A stretch of DNA of 64,000 nucleotides, from NCBI GenBank assembly GCA_910577225.1, contig CAJTMV010000003.1, positions 62,001-126,000 of the forward strand. Reading direction: 5' to 3'. This document shows, one piece after another, positions 41,344-49,219 of this stretch. Numbering within the stretch: position 1 is the stretch's first letter; every line of letters starts with the position of its first letter. The notes below the pieces were generated by a model. The model was given only the letters and a program-made list of their open reading frames with translations. It ran no database searches and was not told the origin of the DNA. Source of the stretch: an uncultured Eubacterium sp. (lineage in GTDB: Bacteria > Bacillota > Clostridia > Lachnospirales > Lachnospiraceae). Both the position numbers and the translations under genes were made by a program.

Positions 41344-43914
41344 ATGGGAGCATTTGAAAAAATATTCGGGACTCATAGTGAACGTGAGTTAAAGAGAATA
41401 AAGCCGCTTGTGGATAAAATCGAGGCTCTAAGGCCTGAGATGCAGCAACTTTCGGATGAGCAGTTAAAATCCAAAACATCAGAATTTAAAAAGCGTCTGG
41501 AAGCAGGCGGGACAATGGACGATATTTTAGTGGAAGCATTTGCAGTAGTCAGAGAAGCGTCCTGGCGTGTTCTTCATATGGAGCCGTTTCGTGTACAGCT
41601 GATTGGTGGTATCATTCTGCATCAGGGGCGTATCGCTGAGATGAAGACCGGTGAAGGTAAAACGCTTGTAGCTACCATGCCGGCGTATCTGAATGCGCTG
41701 GAGGGCAAAGGAGTTCATATAGTAACGGTGAACGACTATCTGGCTCAGCGTGATGCGGAAGAAATGGGACAGGTGCATAGATTTCTTGGTCTGACGGTTG
41801 GATGTATTTTAAACAGTATGGATAACGATCAGCGGCGCGAAGCCTATGCATGCGACATTACGTATGTGACAAATAATGAGCTTGGATTTGATTATCTGAG
41901 AGATAATATGGTGATTTATAAAGAGCAGCTGGTACAAAGAGATCTGCATTATGCGATTGTGGACGAGGTAGACTCGATATTGATCGACGAGGCTCGTACG
42001 CCGTTGATTATTTCCGGACAGAGCGGAAAATCTACCAAATTATATGAAGCCTGCGATATTCTCGCAAAACAGTTAAAGCGTGGAGAAGGCGACGGCGAAT
42101 TTACGAAAATGGACGCGATTATGGGCGTCGAAAAAGAAGAAGACGGTGATTTTATCGTCAATGAAAAGGACAAGGTTATCAATCTGACGGCTGAAGGCGT
42201 CAAAAAAGTCGAGAAATTTTTTAATATAGAGAATCTGGCCGATGCAGAAAATCTGGAAATCCAGCACAATATTATTCTGGCTTTGCGCGCGCATAATCTG
42301 ATGTTCCGCGATAAGGATTATGTGGTAAAAGATGAAGAAGTGCTGATCGTAGATGAATTTACCGGACGTATTATGCCGGGACGCCGCTACTCCGACGGAC
42401 TGCATCAGGCGATCGAAGCGAAAGAGCATGTCAAGGTAAAGCGCGAGAGCCGCACGCTTGCGACCATTACTTTCCAGAACTTTTTTAATAAATTTGAAAA
42501 AAAATCCGGTATGACCGGTACTGCGCTGACAGAGGAACAGGAGTTCCGCGATATTTATGGAATGGACGTTATTGAGATTCCGACAAATAAGCCGGTGATT
42601 CGTGAGGATCATCAGGACGCTGTGTATAAGACGCAGAAAGAAAAATTCCGCGCAGTCTGCGACGAAGTGGAAGAAAGCCATGCAAAAGGGCAGCCGGTAC
42701 TTGTCGGTACGGTTACGATTGAGATTTCCGAGCTGCTGGATAAGATGCTGAGCCGCAGAGGAATCAAACATCAGGTGTTAAATGCCAAGTTCCATGAGAT
42801 GGAAGCTGAGATTGTCAGTCATGCCGGAGAGCATGGGGCGGTAACAATCGCGACGAATATGGCTGGTCGCGGTACGGATATTAAGCTGGACGACGAGGCC
42901 AGAAAAGCGGGCGGATTAAAAATTATCGGTACGGAGCGTCATGAGTCCAGACGTATTGATAATCAGCTGCGCGGTCGTTCCGGTCGGCAGGGAGATCCGG
43001 GAGAATCCAAGTTTTACATTTCTCTGGAAGACGATCTGATGCGTTTGTTTGGTTCTGAAAAGCTGATGGACATCTTTAATGCGCTGGGTGTGCCGGAGGG
43101 AGAAGAAATTCAGCACAAGATGCTTACAAATGCAATTGAAAAGGCACAGAAAAAGATTGAAGGAAATAACTTTGGTATTCGTAAAAATCTGCTGGAATAT
43201 GATCAGGTAATGAACGATCAGAGAGAGATTGTATACGAAGAGCGTATGAAAGTATTAAATGGCGAAAACATGCGCGATTCCATTTATAAAATGATCGTAG
43301 ACTTTGTAGAAGCAATTGTAGATACCTGTCTGTCAGACGATGTGAGCCGGGAAGAATGGGATCTGGAAGAGCTGAATCAGCTGCTCGTTCCGGTCATTCC
43401 TCTGGAACCGCTGACCGTCGAAAGTATCGAAGACTGTAAAAACAGTAAAGAAGTAAAACACAAGTTAAAAGAACAGGCAGTAAAGCTGTATGAAGCAAAA
43501 GAAGCGGAATTTCCGGAACCGGAAGCAATTCGTGAGCTGGAACGCGTCATTTTGTTAAAAGTGATCGATCGGAAATGGATGGCGCATCTGGACGATATGG
43601 ATCAGCTCCGTCAGGGAATCGGACTGCAGGCTTACGGGCAGAGAGATCCGCTTGTAGAATATAAGCTGATGGGATTTGAGATGTTCGATGGAATGACGCA
43701 GAATATGCGGGAAGATACGCTGCGTCTGATGTATCATGTGCGGATGGAAGAGAAGGTCGAGCGTGAAGAAGTAGCTAAAGTAACCGGAACGAACAAAGAC
43801 GATTCCGCGGCAGCAAAACCGAAAACGCGGGAAAGTAAAAAAATCTATCCGAACGATCCTTGTCCTTGCGGCAGCGGAAAGAAATATAAGCACTGCTGTA
43901 TGAATAAAATTTAA
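41344..43914 (+). CDS. secA: Preprotein translocase ATPase SecA
   Basis: An 856-residue motor that pushes unfolded preproteins through SecYEG. Walker A GEGKT lies near residue 103 (KTGEGKTLVATMPAYL), the DEVD box near 207, the second helicase half contains GRGTDIKL and GRSGRQGDPGESKF, and the C-terminal zinc tail CPCGSGKKYKHCC (about 838-850) binds SecB-like partners or membranes. The ATG at 41344 follows TAGGAG; the frame extends 13 codons further up without a start of quality. In many clostridia a ribosome-hibernation gene precedes secA, but none is present here. Confidence 0.97.
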   Translation: MGAFEKIFGTHSERELKRIKPLVDKIEALRPEMQQLSDEQLKSKTSEFKKRLEAGGTMDDILVEAFAVVREASWRVLHMEPFRVQLIGGIILHQGRIAEMKTGEGKTLVATMPAYLNALEGKGVHIVTVNDYLAQRDAEEMGQVHRFLGLTVGCILNSMDNDQRREAYACDITYVTNNELGFDYLRDNMVIYKEQLVQRDLHYAIVDEVDSILIDEARTPLIISGQSGKSTKLYEACDILAKQLKRGEGDGEFTKMDAIMGVEKEEDGDFIVNEKDKVINLTAEGVKKVEKFFNIENLADAENLEIQHNIILALRAHNLMFRDKDYVVKDEEVLIVDEFTGRIMPGRRYSDGLHQAIEAKEHVKVKRESRTLATITFQNFFNKFEKKSGMTGTALTEEQEFRDIYGMDVIEIPTNKPVIREDHQDAVYKTQKEKFRAVCDEVEESHAKGQPVLVGTVTIEISELLDKMLSRRGIKHQVLNAKFHEMEAEIVSHAGEHGAVTIATNMAGRGTDIKLDDEARKAGGLKIIGTERHESRRIDNQLRGRSGRQGDPGESKFYISLEDDLMRLFGSEKLMDIFNALGVPEGEEIQHKMLTNAIEKAQKKIEGNNFGIRKNLLEYDQVMNDQREIVYEERMKVLNGENMRDSIYKMIVDFVEAIVDTCLSDDVSREEWDLEELNQLLVPVIPLEPLTVESIEDCKNSKEVKHKLKEQAVKLYEAKEAEFPEPEAIRELERVILLKVIDRKWMAHLDDMDQLRQGIGLQAYGQRDPLVEYKLMGFEMFDGMTQNMREDTLRLMYHVRMEEKVEREEVAKVTGTNKDDSAAAKPKTRESKKIYPNDPCPCGSGKKYKHCCMNKI

Positions 43915-44124
43915 CCCATGTGCGATACGTTTGTCTGCGCTGCCGATGCGCAGACCTGTCCGGCGGTTACGCTTTTTGTTACGGTTCACAGTAACTGCAT
44001 TCAGCCCATGGAAAGTTCGCCTGCGGCGAAGGACTGAATTTACGCATTCTTATGGGTTTTGCAGTAAATGCAAAACCCTGGTGTAAACAGTAACCGCTTT
44101 TCACACAAATGTAAAATTTATGTA
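43915..44124. other. Structured gap after secA
   Basis: No gene. Contains several stem-loops without T-runs: GTCTGCGC / GCGCAGAC (43933-43955), TTCGCC / GGCGAA (44007-44022), and a 10-bp GGGTTTTGCA / TGCAAAACCC (44054-44078). Outer inverted pair GCGGTTAC / GTAACCGC encloses much of it (about 43962 to 44098). Motifs CAGTAAC recur at about 43989 and 44088. This looks like a REP-like intergenic element rather than coding sequence. Confidence 0.5.
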
Positions 44125-44162
44125 AGAAAATGTTTGAAAAACAGACGTTCTTAGAGTATACT
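44125..44162 (+). promoter_or_regulatory. Promoter of the flavodiiron gene, copy 1 of a duplicated module
   Basis: TTGAAA (44134-44139), 17-bp spacer, TATACT (44157-44162). 34 of 38 bases match 45691-45728 upstream of the Wadjet operon. In both places GTAAACAGTAAC stands 38-39 bases before the -35 box (44083-44094 here). Confidence 0.7.
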
Positions 44163-44168
44163 ATAAGC

Positions 44169-44305
44169 CATGCAGGTATCTGCCGTAAGACAGATACCAG
44201 TAATTTTTAAAAATAACATGTGATGAACTGGTACACGGCAGCGGAAATGACCAGTTATTTCTGCTGCCATGTACCCGATACAAAACATTCGAAAGGAGAA
44301 GATTT
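44169..44305 (+). promoter_or_regulatory. Structured 5' leader of the flavodiiron gene
   Basis: Two successive stem-loops occupy the untranslated region. Hairpin 1 is an 8-bp perfect stem GGTATCTG / CAGATACC (44175-44198) followed by ATTTTT, so it resembles an early terminator or attenuator. Hairpin 2 (44230-44248 with 44257-44275) pairs 18 of 19 positions and ends 30 bases before the start codon. No known riboswitch class was recognised. Confidence 0.5.
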
Positions 44306-45481
44306 ATGCAGGTAACAATTTCAGATGCGATCAAATACATCGGAGTGGACGATCGGGATATCGACTTGTTTGAGAGTCAGTATGTTGTTCCGGACGGCGT
44401 AACATATAACTCTTATTTGATTTTAGATGAAAAAACGGCGCTGATGGATACGGTAGATGCCAGAGGTATGGAAGAGTGGGAGAAGAACCTGCAGACGGCT
44501 TTGGACGGCAGAAAACTGGATTTTCTGATTATTTCTCATCTGGAACCGGATCACGCAGGAAGCATTGGCAGACTGTTGGAATTATATCCGGACGTAGTGA
44601 TCGTTGGGAATGCAAAGACGTTCAATATGCTGCCGCAGTTTTTTGACGTTGCGCTGGACGATCGTTCGATCGAAGTCAGAGAAGGCGATACCTTGTCGCT
44701 TGGTTCACATACGCTCAATTTTTATATGGCTCCGATGGTACACTGGCCGGAAGTTATGGTTACTTATGAAAGCAGCGAAAAAATTCTGTTCTCCGCTGAC
44801 GGATTTGGAAAATTCGGCGCGATGGATGCGGAAGATGACGAAGGATGGGCATGTGAAGCAAGAAGATATTATTTTAATATTGTCGGCAGATATGGCGCAT
44901 CGGTACAGGCACTGCTGAAAAAGGCTGCCGGACTCGACATAGCAATGATCTGTCCGCTGCATGGCCCGATTTTAAAGGAAGACCTTGGCTATTATATCGG
45001 GCTGTACGACACCTGGAGCAGCTATAAACCGGAGAACTCCGGCGTACTTATCGCATATGCGTCCATTCATGGCAATACGGCAAAGGCGGCGGAAAAGCTG
45101 GCTGAAATGCTGCGTGAAAAGGGTGTGGAAAAAGTAGTTGTCAGTGATCTTGCAAGAGAAGATATGGCGGAAGTGATCGAAGATGCGTTCCGCTATGATC
45201 GTATGGTTCTGGCAGCGGCAAGCTATGACGGCGGTGTGTTCCCATGCATGCAGGATTTCTTACACCATCTGCAGAGCAAGGCTTATCAGAAACGTACCGT
45301 TGGTATTCTGGAAAACGGTTCCTGGGGGCCGACGGCAGGAAGAACGATGAAGGCGATACTGGAAACAATGAAAAATGTATCTGTTGTAGAGCCGCTTGTT
45401 ACGATAAAGTCTACATTAAAAGAAGAGAATATGGCAGATCTGGAAGCGCTGGCAGATGCAATTGCAGATGCGGGTGTGTAA
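44306..45481 (+). CDS. fprA: A-type flavodiiron protein (FprA family)
   Basis: A 391-residue cytoplasmic enzyme that reduces oxygen to water, or nitric oxide to nitrous oxide, protecting anaerobes. The N-terminal beta-lactamase-like domain (1-245) has the diiron motif H-x-E-x-D-H (HLEPDH, residues 78-83) and further ligands in the HWPEVMVTY and CPLHGPI segments. The C-terminal flavodoxin domain (about 250-391) starts IAYASIHGNTAKAAE and binds FMN. There is no fused rubredoxin, so an external electron donor is expected. AAAGGAG precedes the ATG. It is expressed from a promoter shared in sequence with the Wadjet operon. Confidence 0.94.
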   Translation: MQVTISDAIKYIGVDDRDIDLFESQYVVPDGVTYNSYLILDEKTALMDTVDARGMEEWEKNLQTALDGRKLDFLIISHLEPDHAGSIGRLLELYPDVVIVGNAKTFNMLPQFFDVALDDRSIEVREGDTLSLGSHTLNFYMAPMVHWPEVMVTYESSEKILFSADGFGKFGAMDAEDDEGWACEARRYYFNIVGRYGASVQALLKKAAGLDIAMICPLHGPILKEDLGYYIGLYDTWSSYKPENSGVLIAYASIHGNTAKAAEKLAEMLREKGVEKVVVSDLAREDMAEVIEDAFRYDRMVLAAASYDGGVFPCMQDFLHHLQSKAYQKRTVGILENGSWGPTAGRTMKAILETMKNVSVVEPLVTIKSTLKEENMADLEALADAIADAGV

Positions 45482-45506
45482 ATAAAAAGATGTGCCGGCT
45501 GATAGA

Positions 45507-45536
45507 AGAGACAGACGTTTTGCGCGTCTGTCTTTT
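45507..45536 (+). terminator. Intrinsic terminator of the flavodiiron gene
   Basis: Stem of up to 13 bp centred on GACAGACG / CGTCTGTC (45510-45517, 45525-45532), followed by TCTTTTCT. Confidence 0.75.
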
Positions 45537-45538
45537 CT

Positions 45539-45799
45539 GGCTGAATTGCTATACAGAGCATTCGATTTCACTGAAAAATCCGAAAATATCGTTTTTATGA
45601 GAGATGTGATGACAGAGCGGCATGGAAGTTACTGTTTGCAGGTTTGCCGGTAAACAGTAACGTATGGAAAGAAAAGTCAGGCCGAATATGAGAAAATGTT
45701 TGAAAAACGAAAGTTCATAGAGTATACTGGAACCAGTGAACGGAGCATTACAGAATCGAACAGAAGATCAAAAAGAAAACAAACCGGAATGGATCATAT
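45539..45799. other. Regulatory gap before the Wadjet operon
   Basis: No gene. Holds a 10-bp stem GTTACTGTTT / AAACAGTAAC (45628-45637, 45652-45661) that contains the GTAAACAGTAAC motif, and the duplicated promoter (45691-45728). The leader from about 45735 to 45799 is not notably structured. Confidence 0.6.
45691..45728 (+). promoter_or_regulatory. Promoter of the Wadjet operon, copy 2 of the duplicated module
   Basis: TTGAAA (45700-45705), 17-bp spacer, TATACT (45723-45728). Nearly identical to the promoter of the adjacent flavodiiron gene. Confidence 0.7.
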
Positions 45800-46861
45800 A
45801 TGAAGCGAATCTCACTAAACGAAATAGAACAAAACATGCAGGCAGAGTCTTATGAACAGCTCTGCATTTATATTTATACTCAGATAGAAAACGGCAGGCT
45901 GAAACCGGTGAAAGCGTCGAAGACCAACGGCAAAAGGCCGGCGTTATATCGGGAATACTGGATCATCGATGCAGAGCCGCGTACCAGTGATCAGGTTTAT
46001 AAAGAAGAACTGAAATATAAAATGAGCATGCAGATTTCCACAGATTATTATCTGCGTCATCTGCCGCAGTATGTATCGGATCGGAAATGGGTCCTGCAGC
46101 TGAACGATTATTTTTTGAACAACCAGGAAATAAATCCGGAACCAGTGTCTAAAAATGAGCGCAGTTTCCAAATCTGGGGCAGGGAGAAATTTCTGCAGCA
46201 GGAACAGGGGAAGAAAATATTAAAACGGTGCGGCGTTGCGGTTTCCAGACTTTCTTTTTACGAAACATCCGAACCGCTCGCTTATTACAGCAGTCATCGG
46301 AATACGCCGCAAAATCTGTTAATTCTTGAAAATAAAGATACCTTTTACAGTATGCGCAGACATCTGATCAGCCAGAAAAACGATAGTGATAAAAAAGAGG
46401 GTAAGCGGGAAATATTCGGGATGTTATTTGGCACGCTGATTTATGGCGCGGGAAAGGGAATTTTGCGATCGTTTCAGGATTTTTCTTTTTGTGTAGAACC
46501 GTATATGCAGGCGAAGGAAAACCAGATTTATTATTTCGGAGATCTGGACTATGAAGGCATCGGCATCTATGAAAGGCTGGCGGAATTGTCTGAGCGGCAG
46601 GGGATAAAAATTTTTCCATTTATAAACGCGTATGTAATGATGCTGGAAAAAGCGCAGGCGGCAGGAGAGCTTCCAAAGATGAAAGAGAAGCAGAATCGAA
46701 ACCTGTCCGGATATTTTTTTTCCTGTTTCCCGGAACAAACCGTTCGCACCATGAAAGAAATACTAGAGAGTGAACGCTATATTCCGCAGGAAATTATCAA
46801 CATTACGGACTTTGTGAAGATCAGGCAGAAGGCGCAGGAAGGACAGCATGATGCAGTATGA
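45800..46861 (+). CDS. jetD: Wadjet defence protein JetD (MksG-like nuclease subunit)
   Basis: A 353-residue protein with a DUF2220/DUF3322-type architecture: a helical N-terminal arm (1-150) and a C-terminal Toprim domain. The Toprim residues are visible as LLILENKD (conserved Glu, about 176) and YFGDLDYEGIGI (DxD, about 247-249). In characterised Wadjet systems JetD/MksG cleaves closed circular plasmid DNA after loop extrusion by the condensin-like JetABC complex. Here jetD is the first gene, whereas in many systems it is last. It overlaps jetA by 14 bases. The ribosome site is weak. Confidence 0.82.
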   Translation: MKRISLNEIEQNMQAESYEQLCIYIYTQIENGRLKPVKASKTNGKRPALYREYWIIDAEPRTSDQVYKEELKYKMSMQISTDYYLRHLPQYVSDRKWVLQLNDYFLNNQEINPEPVSKNERSFQIWGREKFLQQEQGKKILKRCGVAVSRLSFYETSEPLAYYSSHRNTPQNLLILENKDTFYSMRRHLISQKNDSDKKEGKREIFGMLFGTLIYGAGKGILRSFQDFSFCVEPYMQAKENQIYYFGDLDYEGIGIYERLAELSERQGIKIFPFINAYVMMLEKAQAAGELPKMKEKQNRNLSGYFFSCFPEQTVRTMKEILESERYIPQEIINITDFVKIRQKAQEGQHDAV

Positions 46862-48479
46862 ATTTCTGAAACAATTCCCAAAACGGATGAAAAACGTCGG
46901 CCTTTATACGCTGCTGTTTGGGAACAGCAGCCAGAAAACAACGTGGCGTCAGTATGGCTTTGATTCCATGGACGAGCAGTTTAATATGATTTTTGCAGTT
47001 ATGCTGTATCTGATGGAGCAGTCGCTGAAAGAAGAAAATTGCGTGATGGACGATATCGGGGCGTATATCGACACGTTAAATACAACGGCGTTTGGCAAAC
47101 CGCTGTCGTATGAGGATTGCCGGAAACTGGGAGACTTTATCGTAAATGTCATATTGTCCAACGACGGACGGCCGATGTATTTTCAGGGCTATGATTTTGA
47201 AAAGCTGGAATATCAGAGAATCAATATCAGTTATGTGGCAAACCGGATCGTATATCTGGATACGGAAGTGAAGCGGACTTCTTATTATCTGACGAATGAC
47301 GGCTACAATCTGCTGCTGGGTACGCTTGAGATTGAGAGCAATATGAAGCTGACGATTCATGAAATGATATTTAAGATGCACCTGGAAAAACAGAGCTATG
47401 ATAAAGCGGTAGACGAAGTAAAAAATGTGTTTAATCTGATGCGTATCCAGCTGCAAAAGATTCAGGAAGCGATGGGAAGAATCCGCAGAAATGCCCTGAA
47501 TTATTCTGTGATGGATTATCAGCAGATTCTGGAAGAAAATATGGATACGATACGGGATACGAGAAAGCAGTTTGTGGAATACCGCGATATGGTAACCGCG
47601 CGCGTATCAGATCTGGAAGAAGAGCATATTAACGTGCAAAAGCTGAATGAGAAAGAGGAAGAAAATCTGGGGAATCTGCGTGTGATCGAAAGTTATTTAA
47701 ACCGTGTGATCGACGAGCATCAGAAAATACTGAACAATCATCTGGATCTGAAAGCGTTGTATACAAAGGAACTGGAAGAACTGTCACAGATGTCTCTGAT
47801 ACGCAGATTTTCCCTGCGCAGCGAGCTGTTCGACCGGATTCTGGAACATCCCCGGGGACTGTCCAGGATGGATATTTTTTTCCGGCCGATGTTTCTGCAG
47901 GGACCGGATAAGATTTATCATCTGAACAAGGCGCTCGAGCCGCAGCAGGCGGTTCGGAAAAAAGTGGAAGAGGATAGCGGGGAGCAGATCGATTTTGACG
48001 AGGAGCAGTGGCAGAAAGAACAGGAACAGATGCGGGCAAAGAAGCTGGAAAAATATAAAAGCTGTCTGGGATATCTGTTAGGCCGTCTGTTTGCCGCGGA
48101 TCAGTTTACGCTGTCAGAATGCGCGGAGGAGCTGCTGCATGAGGATGAAAACAGGCGGCGGCTGATTCCGAATGTAGAGATTTTTAAGGAAGTTATGGTC
48201 GAGCTGATCAAAAGCCAGGAGATTGACATTCCCGCGTTAAAGAAAGAGCGGAGCGAATTTATACAGGAAGTCTCAGGAGGATTTCAGCTGAATGAAATGC
48301 TGCTGAATCTGCTGGAAGAGCGGGAGACAGCAGGAGAAACAGGGATACGTAAAATATATGTCTGCCGGATCGAAGGCGCGGAGGCGGTGGTTTTTAAAAA
48401 TGTCGGCGATGAACAGGGAAATCAGAAAACGATTCGCTGTTCCGATCTGATATTTCGGGCAGAATACGAATTACAGTGA
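46848..48479 (+). CDS. jetA: Wadjet defence protein JetA (MksF/kleisin-like)
   Basis: A 543-residue, largely helical protein of the clostridial JetA family. In Wadjet and MksBEF complexes JetA/MksF is the kleisin that bridges the two ATPase heads of JetC. N-terminal winged-helix-like region (1-110), a long helical and coiled-coil middle (about 180-320, rich in Glu, Gln and Lys), and a C-terminal domain (380-543) are visible; there is no enzyme motif. AGGAAGGA precedes the ATG. The 14-base overlap with jetD and the 20-base gap to jetB show a tight operon. Confidence 0.82.
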   Translation: MMQYEFLKQFPKRMKNVGLYTLLFGNSSQKTTWRQYGFDSMDEQFNMIFAVMLYLMEQSLKEENCVMDDIGAYIDTLNTTAFGKPLSYEDCRKLGDFIVNVILSNDGRPMYFQGYDFEKLEYQRINISYVANRIVYLDTEVKRTSYYLTNDGYNLLLGTLEIESNMKLTIHEMIFKMHLEKQSYDKAVDEVKNVFNLMRIQLQKIQEAMGRIRRNALNYSVMDYQQILEENMDTIRDTRKQFVEYRDMVTARVSDLEEEHINVQKLNEKEEENLGNLRVIESYLNRVIDEHQKILNNHLDLKALYTKELEELSQMSLIRRFSLRSELFDRILEHPRGLSRMDIFFRPMFLQGPDKIYHLNKALEPQQAVRKKVEEDSGEQIDFDEEQWQKEQEQMRAKKLEKYKSCLGYLLGRLFAADQFTLSECAEELLHEDENRRRLIPNVEIFKEVMVELIKSQEIDIPALKKERSEFIQEVSGGFQLNEMLLNLLEERETAGETGIRKIYVCRIEGAEAVVFKNVGDEQGNQKTIRCSDLIFRAEYELQ

Positions 48480-48499
48480 GGAAAGGATGCAGGACGAGT

Positions 48500-49219
48500 A
48501 TGGCTTATGAAATCGAAGAAATCCGTACCAGCCAGGAGATATTTTACTATCTGCTGGAGCACCATGAGATTCATGAAGAGACGGAACACAGATTATATCA
48601 GGCTTATGCAGAAAATGAACAGATTCAAAATCTGGTAAAATCACAGGGAACAGTCGCGTCCTGCAGTATTGAACGTTACGGAGATGTGATCTATCTGATT
48701 CCGCAGGAAGAAAATTATTTTCTCGGATTTTCCAAAGCGCAGTTAAAGGCGGCTTTGTGCAAATCTTCAGGGACAGACCGGGATTATTATTTATCGCAGT
48801 TTGTAATTTTAACGCTGCTGGTGGAATTTTATGACGCACAGGGGAAGAGCAGCAAGGCGAGAGAGTTTTTGCGTGTCGGAGATGTACAAAACAGTATCGG
48901 GACTTATTTAAAGGCAGGAGCGGAAAGCGGCGGGGAGCAGACGGAGGAAGAGACAGGACTGGCGTTTTCAGATATGTACGAAGCGTATGAGGCGCTGCGC
49001 TCCGATGAGAAAGGGTCGAAAGCGAAGACAACGAAAGAAGGATTTTTGCATCATATTCTGAAGTTTTTGGAGAAACAGGGACTGATCGATTATGTGGAAG
49101 AAGACGAGATGATTCAGACGACAAAAAAGCTGGATAGTTTTATGGATTGGAATCTGCTGAACCAGAATCATTATATGCGTGTGCGGAGAGTGCTGGGAGC
49201 AGAGGAGGGATCGATATGA
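48500..49219 (+). CDS. jetB: Wadjet defence protein JetB (MksE/KITE-like)
   Basis: A 239-residue protein of the clostridial DUF6063/JetB type, equivalent to MksE, a tandem winged-helix (KITE) subunit that binds the kleisin JetA. No catalytic residues are visible; sequence reads as alpha-beta winged-helix units (for example SQFVILTLLVEFYDAQGKSS, HHILKFLEKQGLIDYVEEDE). The ATG at 48500 has AGGA at 5 bases; the frame is open to a GTG at 48476. The stop overlaps the jetC start (ATGA), so JetB and JetC are translationally coupled. Confidence 0.8.
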   Translation: MAYEIEEIRTSQEIFYYLLEHHEIHEETEHRLYQAYAENEQIQNLVKSQGTVASCSIERYGDVIYLIPQEENYFLGFSKAQLKAALCKSSGTDRDYYLSQFVILTLLVEFYDAQGKSSKAREFLRVGDVQNSIGTYLKAGAESGGEQTEEETGLAFSDMYEAYEALRSDEKGSKAKTTKEGFLHHILKFLEKQGLIDYVEEDEMIQTTKKLDSFMDWNLLNQNHYMRVRRVLGAEEGSI

